Assembly: GCA_023427085.1 (NCBI GenBank)
Contig: JAEZBO010000001.1
Span: 1 to 26,729, forward strand
Reading direction: 5' to 3'
Source of the DNA: Pseudomonadota bacterium
GTDB taxonomy: Bacteria; Pseudomonadota; Gammaproteobacteria; Burkholderiales; Burkholderiaceae_B
Length of the DNA: 26,729 nucleotides
This document shows, piece after piece, positions 15,457 through 23,823 of this stretch. Within the stretch, counting starts at the first letter, position 1. Each line of letters starts with the position of its first letter. The translations under genes were made by a program, and so were the position numbers. Under the pieces are notes generated by a model. It was not told the origin of the DNA and did not search any database. It saw nothing but the letters and a program-made list of their open reading frames with translations.

Positions 15457-18027
15457 ATGAGCAGCGCAATGACAGCACAGGACCGCACGCTGATAGTGGT
15501 CGGCAACGGCATGGTCGGCCATCACTTCGTCGAACAATTCGTCGCCCAGGGCGGCCTGGCGACGCACCGCGTGTGCGTCTACGGCGAAGAGCCGCAGCGG
15601 GCCTACGACCGGGTGCACCTGTCCGAATATTTTGGCGGCCGCGACGCCGAGTCGCTGGCCTTGTGCGGCGCGGACTTCTACGCGCAGCCGGGCGTGACGC
15701 TGGCGCTGGGCAGCACGGTGCTGGGCATCGACCGCCAGCGCAAGCTGATCCACACGGCCAGCGGCAGCCAGCCCTACGACACGCTGGTGCTGGCGACCGG
15801 CTCGTATCCCTTCGTGCCGGTCATCGACGGCGCGCGCGACGATGCCCGCCTGGTCTACCGCACGCTGGACGACCTGGACCGCATCCGCGAGGCGGCGCGG
15901 GGCGCGCGGCGCGGTGTGGTGGTGGGCGGCGGCCTGCTGGGCCTGGAGGCGGCCAACGCGCTGACCTCGCTGGGGCTGGAAGCCCACGTGGTCGAGTTCG
16001 CGCCGCGGCTGATGCCGGTACAGCTGGACGAACCGGGCGGCGAGGCGCTCAAGGCGCGCATCGAGGCGCTGGGCGTGGGCGTGCATCTGTCGCGCAGTAC
16101 GCAGTCGATCGTGGCCGGCGAACAGTACCGCTGGCGCATGAACTTCAGCGACGGCGACAGCCTCGAAACCGACCTGATCGTGTTCTCGGCCGGCATCCGC
16201 GCGCAAGACAGCCTGGCGCGCAGCGCCGGGCTGGCGATCGGCCCGCGCGGCGGCGTGGTGGTCGACGACGACTGCCGTAGCAGCGACCCGGACATCCACG
16301 CGATCGGCGAGTGCGCCTCGTGGCAGGGCAGCTGTTTTGGCCTGGTCGCGCCTGGCTACCAGATGGCCCGGCGCGTGGCTGGCCTGCTGTGCGGCAGCGA
16401 TGGCGCGGCCTTTGGCGGCGCCGACATGTCGACCAAGCTCAAGCTGCTGGGCGTGGACGTGGGCTCGATCGGCGATGCGCATGGCGCCGCGCGCGACGCG
16501 CGCAGCTATCGCTACATCGACGAGACCAGCGCCAGCTATCGCCGGCTGGTGGTGTCAGGCGATGGCAAGCGTGTGCTGGGCGCGGTGCTGGTCGGCGACA
16601 ACAGCTACTACGACACGCTGCTGCAATACGTGCAGAACGGCATTGCGCCGCCGGCCGACCCGGCCAGCCTGATCCTGCCGGCCAGCGGCGCGGCGCCCAA
16701 GCTGGGCATCGAGGCCTTGCCGCTGAGCGCCACCATCTGCTCGTGCCACAACGTCAGCAAGGGCGCGATCGAGGTCGCCATCGACGGCGGCTGCACCGAC
16801 CTGGCCGGCGTCAAGGCCTGCACCAAGGCGGCCAGCGGCTGCGGCGGCTGTGCGGCGCTGCTCAAGCAGGTGGTCGAGCACACCTTGACGGCGCGCGGCG
16901 TGGTGGTCGACAAGAGCCTGTGCGAGCACTTCGCGCATACCCGCCGCGAGCTCTACGACATCGTGCGCATCGAGGGCATCCAGGACTACGCCATGCTGCT
17001 GGCGCGCCATGGCCGCGGCGCGGTGGGTTGCGATCTGTGCAAGCCGGTGGTCGCGTCGATCCTGGCCTCGTGCTGGGCCAAGCCGATCCAGGACCCGCTG
17101 CTGGTGCCGCTGCAGGACACCAACGATACCTTCATGGCCAATATGCAGAAGGACGGCAGCTATTCGGTGGTGCCGCGCATCCCGGCCGGCGAAATCACGC
17201 CCGAGGGCCTGATCGCGATCGGCGCGGTGGCCAAGAAATACCAGCTCTACACCAAGATCACCGGCGGCCAGCGCATCGACCTGTTCGGCGCGCAACTGCA
17301 CGAGCTGCCGCTGATCTGGGGCGAGCTGATCGAGGCGGGCTTCGAGACCGGCCATGCCTACGGCAAGTCGACGCGCACCGTGAAGTCCTGCGTGGGCAGC
17401 ACCTGGTGCCGCTACGGCGTGCAGGACAGCGTCAGGATGGCGCTGGACATCGAGAACCGCTACAAGGGCCTGCGCGCGCCGCACAAGCTCAAGTTCGCGG
17501 TGTCGGGCTGCACCCGCGAATGCGCCGAGGCGCAGAGCAAGGACGTCGGCGTGATCGCCACCGAGAAGGGCTGGAACCTCTACGTCTGCGGCAACGGTGG
17601 CATGCGGCCGCGCCACGCCGAGCTGTTCGCGACCGACCTGGACGACGCGGCGCTGATCCGCACCATCGACCGCTTCCTGATGTTCTACATCCGCACCGCC
17701 GACAAGCTGCAGCGCACCTCGGTGTGGCGCGAGTCGCTCGAAGGCGGGCTCGACTACCTGAAGGCGGTGGTGCTGGACGACAGCCTGGGGCTGGGCGCCG
17801 AGCTGGAGTCGCAGATGCAGCAGGTGGTCGACCGCTACGAGTGCGAGTGGGCCAATGCGCTGAACGACCCCGAGAAACGCAAGCGCTTCCGTACCTTCGT
17901 CAACCAGGACGGCCAGGGCGATCCGGGCATCCGCATGGTGCCCGAACGCGGCCAGCGGCGGCCGGCCGCGCACGGGACGGACGGCGGCGACCGCAAGGAC
18001 ATCGTGGTGCTCGAGGAGGTGCTGTGA
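15457..18027 (+). CDS. nirB: Assimilatory nitrite reductase (NADH), large subunit
   Basis: 856 residues, full length. The N-terminal FAD/NADH-binding part starts LIVVGNGMVGHHFVEQFV and has the second nucleotide fold GVVVGGGLLGLEAANAL. A BFD-like [2Fe-2S] domain begins near residue 428 (ICSCHNV, then GCGGC near 461). The C-terminal siroheme/[4Fe-4S] domain has the C-x5-C motif CVGSTWC (about residues 645-651) and the C-x3-C motif CTREC (about 685-689). With NirD it reduces nitrite to ammonium in the cytoplasm. GGAGA five bases before ATG 15457 gives the start. It is followed by overlapping nirD and by cobA, which supplies siroheme precursor. No nitrate reductase or nitrate transporter gene lies in the window. 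Confidence 0.96.
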   Translation: MSSAMTAQDRTLIVVGNGMVGHHFVEQFVAQGGLATHRVCVYGEEPQRAYDRVHLSEYFGGRDAESLALCGADFYAQPGVTLALGSTVLGIDRQRKLIHTASGSQPYDTLVLATGSYPFVPVIDGARDDARLVYRTLDDLDRIREAARGARRGVVVGGGLLGLEAANALTSLGLEAHVVEFAPRLMPVQLDEPGGEALKARIEALGVGVHLSRSTQSIVAGEQYRWRMNFSDGDSLETDLIVFSAGIRAQDSLARSAGLAIGPRGGVVVDDDCRSSDPDIHAIGECASWQGSCFGLVAPGYQMARRVAGLLCGSDGAAFGGADMSTKLKLLGVDVGSIGDAHGAARDARSYRYIDETSASYRRLVVSGDGKRVLGAVLVGDNSYYDTLLQYVQNGIAPPADPASLILPASGAAPKLGIEALPLSATICSCHNVSKGAIEVAIDGGCTDLAGVKACTKAASGCGGCAALLKQVVEHTLTARGVVVDKSLCEHFAHTRRELYDIVRIEGIQDYAMLLARHGRGAVGCDLCKPVVASILASCWAKPIQDPLLVPLQDTNDTFMANMQKDGSYSVVPRIPAGEITPEGLIAIGAVAKKYQLYTKITGGQRIDLFGAQLHELPLIWGELIEAGFETGHAYGKSTRTVKSCVGSTWCRYGVQDSVRMALDIENRYKGLRAPHKLKFAVSGCTRECAEAQSKDVGVIATEKGWNLYVCGNGGMRPRHAELFATDLDDAALIRTIDRFLMFYIRTADKLQRTSVWRESLEGGLDYLKAVVLDDSLGLGAELESQMQQVVDRYECEWANALNDPEKRKRFRTFVNQDGQGDPGIRMVPERGQRRPAAHGTDGGDRKDIVVLEEVL

Positions 18028-18578
18028 TGACGGACTCGACGGGAACAGCGGCAACGGCTGCATCAGTTGCATCAACTGCATCAGCGGCGACAGCGGCATC
18101 AGCAGCATCAGCGGCGGGCCACGGGCGATGGCTGCCTGCCTGCCAGCGCGCGGACCTCGTGGCGCACTCGGGCGTGGTGGCGTGGCTGCGCGGCCGGCAG
18201 GTGGCGCTGTTCTACGTGCCCGATGAGGACGGCGCGGTCTATGCGATCGGCAACCACGATCCCTGCTCGGGCGCCAACGTGCTGGGACGTGGCATCCTTG
18301 GCCGCCTGCAGGGCCAGCTGGTGGTCGCCTCGCCGCTGTACAAGCAGCATTTCCGGTTGGCCGACGGCGGCTGTATCGAAGCGCCCGGGCAGCAGGTGCC
18401 GGTGTGGCCGGCGCGGCTGGCCGGCGAGCGGGTCGAGGTTTATTTCGCCGACGCCGATGACGGCCATGACGGCGCCGCCATCCACGCCGGCAGCAGCGAC
18501 CGCAACGAAACCGGCAGCGTCACCGGCAGCGATGCCGATGCCGAGGTCGCCGCCCACCTCGATGGAGCACGGCCATGA
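18027..18578 (+). CDS. nirD: Nitrite reductase (NADH), small subunit, with extended tails
   Basis: 183 residues; family members are usually a little over 100. The Rieske-like core spans about residues 33-140, with NHDPCSGANVLGRGILG and VVASPLYKQHFRLADGGCIE as diagnostic motifs. As usual for NirD, the full Cys/His pairs of a true Rieske cluster are not present. The first ~32 residues are an Ala/Ser/Thr tail from a 9-bp repeat, and the last ~40 are an acidic, Gly/Ser/His-rich tail. The start ATG overlaps the nirB stop (TGATG) and GAGGAGG (18013-18019) lies upstream, so the long N-terminus is probably translated; no later in-frame ATG precedes the core. Confidence 0.92.
   Translation: MTDSTGTAATAASVASTASAATAASAASAAGHGRWLPACQRADLVAHSGVVAWLRGRQVALFYVPDEDGAVYAIGNHDPCSGANVLGRGILGRLQGQLVVASPLYKQHFRLADGGCIEAPGQQVPVWPARLAGERVEVYFADADDGHDGAAIHAGSSDRNETGSVTGSDADAEVAAHLDGARP
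18060..18113 (+). repeat. In-frame 9-bp tandem repeat in nirD
   Basis: GCATCA recurs at 18060, 18069, 18078, 18096 and 18105 with a diverged copy at 18087, giving six 9-bp units. Each unit encodes Ala-(Ser/Thr)-(Val/Thr/Ala). Because the period is a multiple of three, gain or loss of units changes tail length without a frameshift. Confidence 0.85.
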
Positions 18579-19354
18579 ACCCGCAAGTCTGGCTGGTGGG
18601 CGCCGGTCCCGGCGATCCTGAACTGCTGACGCTGAAGGCGGTCCGGGTGTTGGGCCAGGCGCAGGTGGTGCTGGTCGACGACCTGGTCGATCCGCGCGTC
18701 CTCGATCATTGTCCGCGGGCGCGGCAGGTGCGCGTGGGCAAGCGTGGCGGCTGCCGCTCGACGCCGCAAGCCTTCATCCAGCGCCTGATGTTGCGTTATG
18801 CGCGACAGGGGCTGCGGGTGGTCCGGCTCAAGGGCGGCGATCCCTGCATCTTCGGCCGCGGCGGTGAGGAGCAGGCCTGGCTGCGCGAACACGGCGTCGA
18901 TTGCGAGATCGTCAACGGCGTGACGGCGGGGCTGGCGGCGGCGACCTCGATCGGCGTGCCGCTGACCTTGCGCGGCGTCGCCCGCGGCGTCACCTTGATG
19001 ACCGCGCATACCGAGGACGACAGCGCGCCCGACTGGCAGGCGCTGGCGCGCGGCGGCACGACGCTGGTCATCTACATGGGTGTGGCGACGCTGGCCGCGA
19101 CGGCGGCAGGGCTGCTGCAGGCCGGCATGGATCCGCACACGCCGGCCGCGATGGTCGAGGCGGCGTCGCTGCCGGACCAGCGGCACGGCGTCGCGACCTT
19201 GGCGACGCTGGAACAGGCGGCGGCCGATTTCGGCTTGCGCAGCCCGGCGGTACTGGTGATCGGCGCGGTGGCGGCGATGGCGAGCGAGGCCGCCAGCCTG
19301 GCGCGCTTGTCGCCTGCGTTGGCGGCCGAGCCAAGGCGGGCCGTGGCCGGCTGA
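18575..19354 (+). CDS. cobA: Uroporphyrinogen-III C-methyltransferase
   Basis: 259 residues. The N-terminal WLVGAGPGDPELLTLKAV and VRLKGGDPCIFGRGGEE motifs are the SAM- and substrate-binding signatures of SUMT enzymes, and VNGVTAGLAAATSIGVPLT with the TAHTEDD region completes the fold. It lacks the Sirohaem synthase dehydrogenase/ferrochelatase half found in fused CysG. It converts uroporphyrinogen III to precorrin-2, the precursor of siroheme needed by NirB. The ATG overlaps the nirD stop (ATGA), so it is co-translated with the reductase. This coupling argues for a siroheme role rather than cobalamin synthesis. Confidence 0.95.
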   Translation: MNPQVWLVGAGPGDPELLTLKAVRVLGQAQVVLVDDLVDPRVLDHCPRARQVRVGKRGGCRSTPQAFIQRLMLRYARQGLRVVRLKGGDPCIFGRGGEEQAWLREHGVDCEIVNGVTAGLAAATSIGVPLTLRGVARGVTLMTAHTEDDSAPDWQALARGGTTLVIYMGVATLAATAAGLLQAGMDPHTPAAMVEAASLPDQRHGVATLATLEQAAADFGLRSPAVLVIGAVAAMASEAASLARLSPALAAEPRRAVAG

Positions 19355-19431
19355 GCCGCTGTGCGGCGTCACCGTGTCGGCGCGGGCCGATGGCCGCCGC
19401 CTCGTAGCGCCGCCGCGGCGACGTGGCTATA

Positions 19432-19562
19432 CGCCAGCCGTACTGCCTTGCGCCAGCCGTACTGCCTTGCGACAGCCGTGCTGCCGAACTACAGTCCTGC
19501 CGTCTTGCGACGGCCGTGCTGCCTTGTTATAGCGGCGTCGCCTTGCGACAGCCGCGCGATCC
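19432..19562. repeat. Degenerate 19-bp tandem repeat (minisatellite)
   Basis: About six and a half 19-bp units follow each other. The first two are identical (CGCCAGCCGTACTGCCTTG at 19432-19450 and 19451-19469); later units at 19470, 19489, 19508, 19527 and 19546 diverge but keep the CAGCC...TGCCTTG framework. The array fills the gap between the convergent ends of cobA and the metal-binding protein gene and touches the latter's stop codon. It may be a variable-number locus. The bases before it (19355-19431) show nothing recognisable. Confidence 0.85.
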
Positions 19563-20503
19563 TAAGGCAGCAGCGCGGCCTGGAGCCGTTCGGCGTTGAC
19601 CCGCAGGTCGCCGACCGGATCGTTGCCCTCGGTCTGCAAGGCCACCAGCTTGGCGCCGCCTTGTTCGACGGCCTGGCGCAACGCGTCGCCGGCTTCGCCG
19701 TGCGTCAGCACCGCGGCCACGCCGCTGGCCTTGACCTGTTCGGTCAGCGCGGCCAGTTGCTCGGGCGTCCATTGCGCATCGGTGTGCACCACGGTATCGA
19801 CCAGATCGAGGTTGAAGGCCGACACCAGGTAGGGCACGCGCTCGGACAGGCTCAGCACCGAGACGTTCTCGGCGGCGGCCAGCGCTGCCTGACTGTTGGC
19901 GTTCAGCGTCACCAGCTCGCGTTTGATCGCGGCCAGGTTCTGGTCGATGCGCGCTTCGTCCTGCGGCGCCAGCTGGCCCAGGTCGGCGGCGACGATGTCG
20001 GCCATGCGGCCGAGGTTGGCCATGCTCAGCCACGGATAGGCCGCGAATTCGCTGCCGCCACGTTGGCCCGACTGCAGCGCGATGCCCGACAACGCGCCGT
20101 CCAGCGGCTGCGCGGCGTCGATCTCGACCAGCCGGATGTTGCTGCGGCGAGCCATCGGAAACAGCGGATCGTCATGCCAGACCGAGCGCATCGCGACCAC
20201 CGCGTCGGCCTGGCCGGCGGCCTTGGCCAGCGCGGCGCCGCCGCGGCCACTGAAGAACGAGGCGTGGCGCGTGGCGGGCAGGTTGGCGGGCGCGGCGCGC
20301 TCGACGCGCAGCGCGGTGCCCTCGGCCAATGCGGTCGTCAGCGCGAATAGCACGGGGTGGGCGACCAGCAGCGTGGCCGAGGCCGGCGTGGCGCTTTGGG
20401 CGGCCTCGGCCTTGGCGGCGCGCGTCGATTGTGCATGAGCGGGCAGGGCGGTGCCGGCCAGGGTCAGGCAGGCCAGGGCCAGCGCGGCGGAGCGCATCTT
20501 CAT
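19562..20503 (-). CDS. Second metal ABC transporter binding-protein-like subunit (degenerate)
   Basis: 313 residues with a signal peptide (ALALACLTLAGTALPAHA). The body resembles the TroA/ZnuA cluster in layout: an early RHASFFSGRGG block, a WLSMANLGRMADIVAADLGQL block where metal-binding proteins have PHxWLDP, and a long helix region. The ligand positions are altered: the PH of the second site reads YP, and the third-site His region reads SLSERVPYL. It may therefore bind metal differently, bind a metal complex, or serve as a partner protein. It is the last gene of the operon, with ATG overlapping the permease stop. Family assignment comes from pattern and context and is less certain than for the ZnuA gene upstream. 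Confidence 0.72.
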   Translation of the reverse strand: MKMRSAALALACLTLAGTALPAHAQSTRAAKAEAAQSATPASATLLVAHPVLFALTTALAEGTALRVERAAPANLPATRHASFFSGRGGAALAKAAGQADAVVAMRSVWHDDPLFPMARRSNIRLVEIDAAQPLDGALSGIALQSGQRGGSEFAAYPWLSMANLGRMADIVAADLGQLAPQDEARIDQNLAAIKRELVTLNANSQAALAAAENVSVLSLSERVPYLVSAFNLDLVDTVVHTDAQWTPEQLAALTEQVKASGVAAVLTHGEAGDALRQAVEQGGAKLVALQTEGNDPVGDLRVNAERLQAALLP

Positions 20504-21405
20504 CCGATATTTCCTTTGAGTCCGGGCACGACACTGCGCGCCAAGGCGGACAGGCCGAACAGCAGGCCCGCCACCAGAATGATCGCCGCGCCCGAAGGCA
20601 CCGGCAGGTCCAGTTCGATCGGCAGCATGATGCCGGCCAGCGTGCTGACGGTGGCCATCAGCACCGACAGGCAGAAAAAGCCCTTGAGCGATTGGCTCAG
20701 CAGCCGCGCGGCGGCGGCCGGGATGACCAGCAGCGCACCGACCAGGATCGCGCCGATCACCTTGACCGACGCCACCGTCACCAGCGTCACCAGCGCGACG
20801 AACAGATAGTCCATGGCCTTGACCGGCACGCCGCGCACCGCCGCCAGCTGGGGATTGAAGCTGGCCAGCATCAGGCGGTTGTAGTTGGGCAGCGCCAGCG
20901 CGCAGGTCAGCAGCGCCACGCCGGCCAGCACCGCCAGGTCGTGGCTGTTGACCGTCAACACCGAGCCGAACAGCACGTTCTCGAGGATGTGGATGTTGAT
21001 GCGGCCGGCCAGGATCAGCAGCAGGCTGGCGCCCAGCGCCAGCGACACCGACAGGAACACGCCGATCAGCGTGTCGGGCGACAGGCCGGTGCGGTTGCGC
21101 AGGTAGTTCAGCACGATGCCGAACAGCAGGCAGTAGCTGAACAGGCTGCCGTAGGGGCCGGTGTAGGGTTCGCCCAGCAGGATGCCGATCGCCACGCCGG
21201 TCAGCGCCGCGTGGCCGACCGCCTCGGAGAAGAAGGCGTAGCGCTTGACCACCACCAGCGTGCCCAGCCCGCCCAGGATCGGACCGATGATCAGGCCGGC
21301 CATCAGCGCGTTGACGACAAAGCCGTAGCTCAACACCTCGGGCAGCAGGCCCTGGCCGGCCCAGCCCTGGATCGCGGCGCGGGCCGCGTCGAAGATCGCA
21401 CTCAT
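20500..21405 (-). CDS. znuB: Metal (zinc-type) ABC transporter permease
   Basis: 301 residues from ATG 21405, with about eight or nine hydrophobic segments of the ABC-3 family. Typical motifs are IIGPILGGLGTLVVVKRYAF, FFSEAVGHAALTGVAIG and KVIGAILVGALLVIPAAAARLL; the last is the conserved cytoplasmic-loop/TM region of ZnuB/TroC/PsaC permeases. The start overlaps the ATPase stop (ATGA) and its own stop overlaps the next gene. It would import the metal across the inner membrane with the adjacent ATPase. Zinc is the likely substrate from the family, but manganese or iron cannot be excluded from the permease alone. Confidence 0.92.
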   Translation of the reverse strand: MSAIFDAARAAIQGWAGQGLLPEVLSYGFVVNALMAGLIIGPILGGLGTLVVVKRYAFFSEAVGHAALTGVAIGILLGEPYTGPYGSLFSYCLLFGIVLNYLRNRTGLSPDTLIGVFLSVSLALGASLLLILAGRINIHILENVLFGSVLTVNSHDLAVLAGVALLTCALALPNYNRLMLASFNPQLAAVRGVPVKAMDYLFVALVTLVTVASVKVIGAILVGALLVIPAAAARLLSQSLKGFFCLSVLMATVSTLAGIMLPIELDLPVPSGAAIILVAGLLFGLSALARSVVPGLKGNIG

Positions 21406-22196
21406 CGTGTACTCACCGAAAACAGATCGAGCAAGCGCTCGGCGGTCAGCATCTCGGCCGGCGCGCCGTCGCACAGCACCTGGCGGTTCAGGCCGGTGAC
21501 GCGATCGGCCAGCCGGCGCACCGCCTGCAGGTCGTGCTCGATCCACAACACCGTGACGCCACGCTGGCGCCAGTGCGCCAGCAGCAATTCGAATACCTGC
21601 ACGCCGGCCTCGTCGAGCGCCGACATCGGTTCGTCCAGCACCACCAGGTCGGGCGCCGGGATCAGCCCTTGCGCCAGCAGCACGCGCTGGCGTTCGCCGC
21701 CCGACAGCGCGCCCATGCGGCGGTCGCGCTTGTCGAGCATGCCGACCTCGGCCAGCGCCGCGTCGATGGCGGGCCGCTGGCTGCGCGACAGGCCCATGAA
21801 GGCCGGCCGGCGCTGGCACATCGCCGCCATGAAGTCATTGACCGTCATCGGCAGGCCGCGATCGAACTCGAGCGCCTGCGGCACGTAGCCGATGGTGCCG
21901 CGCGCCGTGGCGCCCGGCCAGTCGATGGCGAGCGTGCCCTGGTGCGGCATCTGGCCCAGCAGCGTCTTGATCAGCGAACTCTTGCCGCCGCCGTTCGGGC
22001 CGATCAACGCATGGACCGAACCGGCCGCGACCTGGATCGAGACCTGGCGCAGGATGTCGGTGCGGCCCAGCGTCAGCGAGACCGACTCGAAGCGGATGCC
22101 GGGGCCGGCGGCCGGCGCCAGCGTAGCGGCCGGCCGGCCGCTGCCAGGGTGGCCAGCGCCGGCGGGCGCCCGGGGATCGGACAGCACGGCACTCAC
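21402..22196 (-). CDS. znuC: Metal (zinc-type) ABC transporter ATP-binding protein
   Basis: 264 residues from GTG 22196, which overlaps the upstream binding-protein stop (GTGA). A Pro/Ala/Gly-rich leader of about 33 residues precedes the ABC core, which begins IRFESVSLTLG. Walker A is GPNGGGKSS, the signature ALSGGERQRVLLAQGL, Walker B LVVLDEPMSALD, and the switch His lies in LWIEHDLQAVR. The GGGKSS form and the YVPQALEFDRGLPMTVNDFM segment (with the YVPQ Q-loop) are typical of Zn/Mn transporters. It powers the permease encoded immediately downstream. Confidence 0.94.
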   Translation of the reverse strand: MSAVLSDPRAPAGAGHPGSGRPAATLAPAAGPGIRFESVSLTLGRTDILRQVSIQVAAGSVHALIGPNGGGKSSLIKTLLGQMPHQGTLAIDWPGATARGTIGYVPQALEFDRGLPMTVNDFMAAMCQRRPAFMGLSRSQRPAIDAALAEVGMLDKRDRRMGALSGGERQRVLLAQGLIPAPDLVVLDEPMSALDEAGVQVFELLLAHWRQRGVTVLWIEHDLQAVRRLADRVTGLNRQVLCDGAPAEMLTAERLLDLFSVSTR

Positions 22197-23149
22197 TGGC
22201 GCGCTTCCTGGATCGCGCGCACCACGGTGGCCAGGTTCTGCGCCATCTCCTTCTCGAACTGGTCGGCGCCGTATTCGCCGTAAGAGATGTGCGACAGCGA
22301 ATACAGCTTGACGCCAGTCTCGCGCTGGATCGTGTCGACGTAGGCCGACGGGAAGTTCAGTTCGGAGAAGATCACCTTGACGTTCAACTGCTTGAGCTGG
22401 TCGATGGTGCTCTTGAGCTGCGCCGGGCTGGGTTCGATGCCGTGGGCCGGCTCGACCACCGCGGTGACTTCCAGGCCGAACTCGCGCAGCAGGTAGTCGT
22501 AGGCGCCGTGGATCGTGGCGACGCGGAAGTCCGCATCCGGCGACTTGGCCAGCTGGCCCAGCGCATCGGCGCGCAGCTTGCGCAGGCGCTGGCCGTAGGC
22601 GCGCGCGTTGGCCGTGTAGGTCTGCGCGTTGGCCAAATCGAGCTTGCCCAGTTCGCGGGCGATGGTGTTGACCTGCGCGATCGACGCGGTGATCGACAGG
22701 AAGGTATGCGGATTGACCACCTTGCCCGAATCGCTGCCACCGCGCGCGGCCAGGCCGGTGGCGGCCAGCAGCGGCACCTGGGCATTGGCCTCGATGACCG
22801 GCAGGTCGGGTTTTTCGCTGGCGGCGATCATGCGGTCGGCGAAGTCGTCGTGGCCGATGCCGTTGAGCACCGCCACGTCCAGCGTGCCGATGCGCTTGAT
22901 GTCCTCGGCGCGCGGCTCGTAGGCGTGCGGGTTGAAGCCGACCGGGATCAGCGGCACGACCTCGGCCTTGTCACCGACGATGTTGGCCACGTAGCTGTAG
23001 TACGGGTGCAGCGTCACGCCGACCTTGAGCCGCTGGTCGGCCTGTGCCTGCACGGGCAGCGCGGAGAACGCCAGCGCGCCGGCCATCAGCGCGGCGGCGG
23101 CGCGCAGCAGTCGGCGGCGCGGGGACGGGGAGTGCATCGAAACGGGCAT
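22193..23149 (-). CDS. znuA: Metal ABC transporter periplasmic binding protein, ZnuA-like
   Basis: 318 residues with a signal peptide ending near LPVQAQA. It is a cluster A-I metal-binding protein. Likely ligands are H75 in NPHAYEP, H148 in NPHTFLS and H214 in TIHGAYDYL. The C-terminal site, usually an Asp in a LYxD motif, reads LYSLSHISYGEY, so H287 may be the fourth ligand. The His/Asp-rich loop of enterobacterial ZnuA is absent. AGGA six bases before ATG 23149 supports the start. It lies 51 bases after the His-rich protein gene and overlaps the ATPase gene. Zinc is the best guess from the His-rich site. Confidence 0.88.
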   Translation of the reverse strand: MPVSMHSPSPRRRLLRAAAALMAGALAFSALPVQAQADQRLKVGVTLHPYYSYVANIVGDKAEVVPLIPVGFNPHAYEPRAEDIKRIGTLDVAVLNGIGHDDFADRMIAASEKPDLPVIEANAQVPLLAATGLAARGGSDSGKVVNPHTFLSITASIAQVNTIARELGKLDLANAQTYTANARAYGQRLRKLRADALGQLAKSPDADFRVATIHGAYDYLLREFGLEVTAVVEPAHGIEPSPAQLKSTIDQLKQLNVKVIFSELNFPSAYVDTIQRETGVKLYSLSHISYGEYGADQFEKEMAQNLATVVRAIQEARQ

Positions 23150-23200
23150 GGATGTCCTGCAAAAAGACGGGAGGCCGGAAACCGGCAGGAATGAGGGCGA

Positions 23201-23821
23201 TCAGTGGCGATGCTGGCGGGTCACGCCGGCGTCGAACTGCGCGACGATCTGGCGCCAGCCGCTGTCGGCCAGCGTGGTCGGGTCGGTGTCGGCCGGCAGG
23301 CGGGCCTGCGCGCTGCGTTGCAGCCAGACCTCGGGCTCGGCGGGGCCGGCAGGTGCCTGCCCGGCGGGCGCGGCATCGCCAGCGCCAGCGCTGGCGGCCG
23401 GTGCGATCAACAGAAAGGAACCGGCCACCTCGGCGTCGGCCGTGCGGCCGAGGTACAGCGTGTGGCCGTGCGCCTGGCCGTCGGACCAGACATGGCCGCC
23501 ACGGGTGGCGCTGCTGACGTCCTGCGCGAACGGCGGCAGGCCCTCGTCGGCCAGCGCCTGGGCGCCTGGCTGCGGCTGGCCCGGTGCCGCCATCAGGCGC
23601 AGCTCGTCGTGCACCACGCGCAGGTCGGCAAAGATGCCTTGCTCGGCCGGCGTCAGGTCGCGCCGCGCGTCGAGCTGGCTGGCCTCGAGCGCGGCGGTCT
23701 GGGGTTCGGCCGGCGACAGGCCGATATAGGCCGCCGCCGCCACCAGGATGGCCGCGCAGGCTGCCAGCACGACGCCGGTTTCATGGCCGGCACCGGCCGG
23801 CTTGACGATCTGTACCGTCAT
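23201..23821 (-). CDS. Membrane-anchored His-rich protein (DUF6162-like)
   Basis: 206 residues. One N-terminal hydrophobic segment (TGVVLAACAAILVAAAAYIGL) would anchor it with the bulk in the periplasm. The soluble part has GGHVWSDGQAHGHTLYLGR, a block I associate with the DUF6162 family found beside metal ABC transporters, then a Pro/Ala-rich linker and a His-containing end (RQHRH). HGH and the terminal histidines are plausible metal contacts. It starts three bases after the preceding gene's stop and precedes ZnuA, so a role in periplasmic metal handling for the transporter is likely but unproven. The family name is from memory. Confidence 0.72.
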   Translation of the reverse strand: MTVQIVKPAGAGHETGVVLAACAAILVAAAAYIGLSPAEPQTAALEASQLDARRDLTPAEQGIFADLRVVHDELRLMAAPGQPQPGAQALADEGLPPFAQDVSSATRGGHVWSDGQAHGHTLYLGRTADAEVAGSFLLIAPAASAGAGDAAPAGQAPAGPAEPEVWLQRSAQARLPADTDPTTLADSGWRQIVAQFDAGVTRQHRH

Positions 23822-23823
23822 GC

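Noticed and set aside
16311..18026. Very long open frame overlapping nirB in another frame
   Set aside because: It is a GC-rich shadow of nirB with Arg/Ala/Gly-rich low-complexity translation; only its last part, from 18027, is real (nirD).
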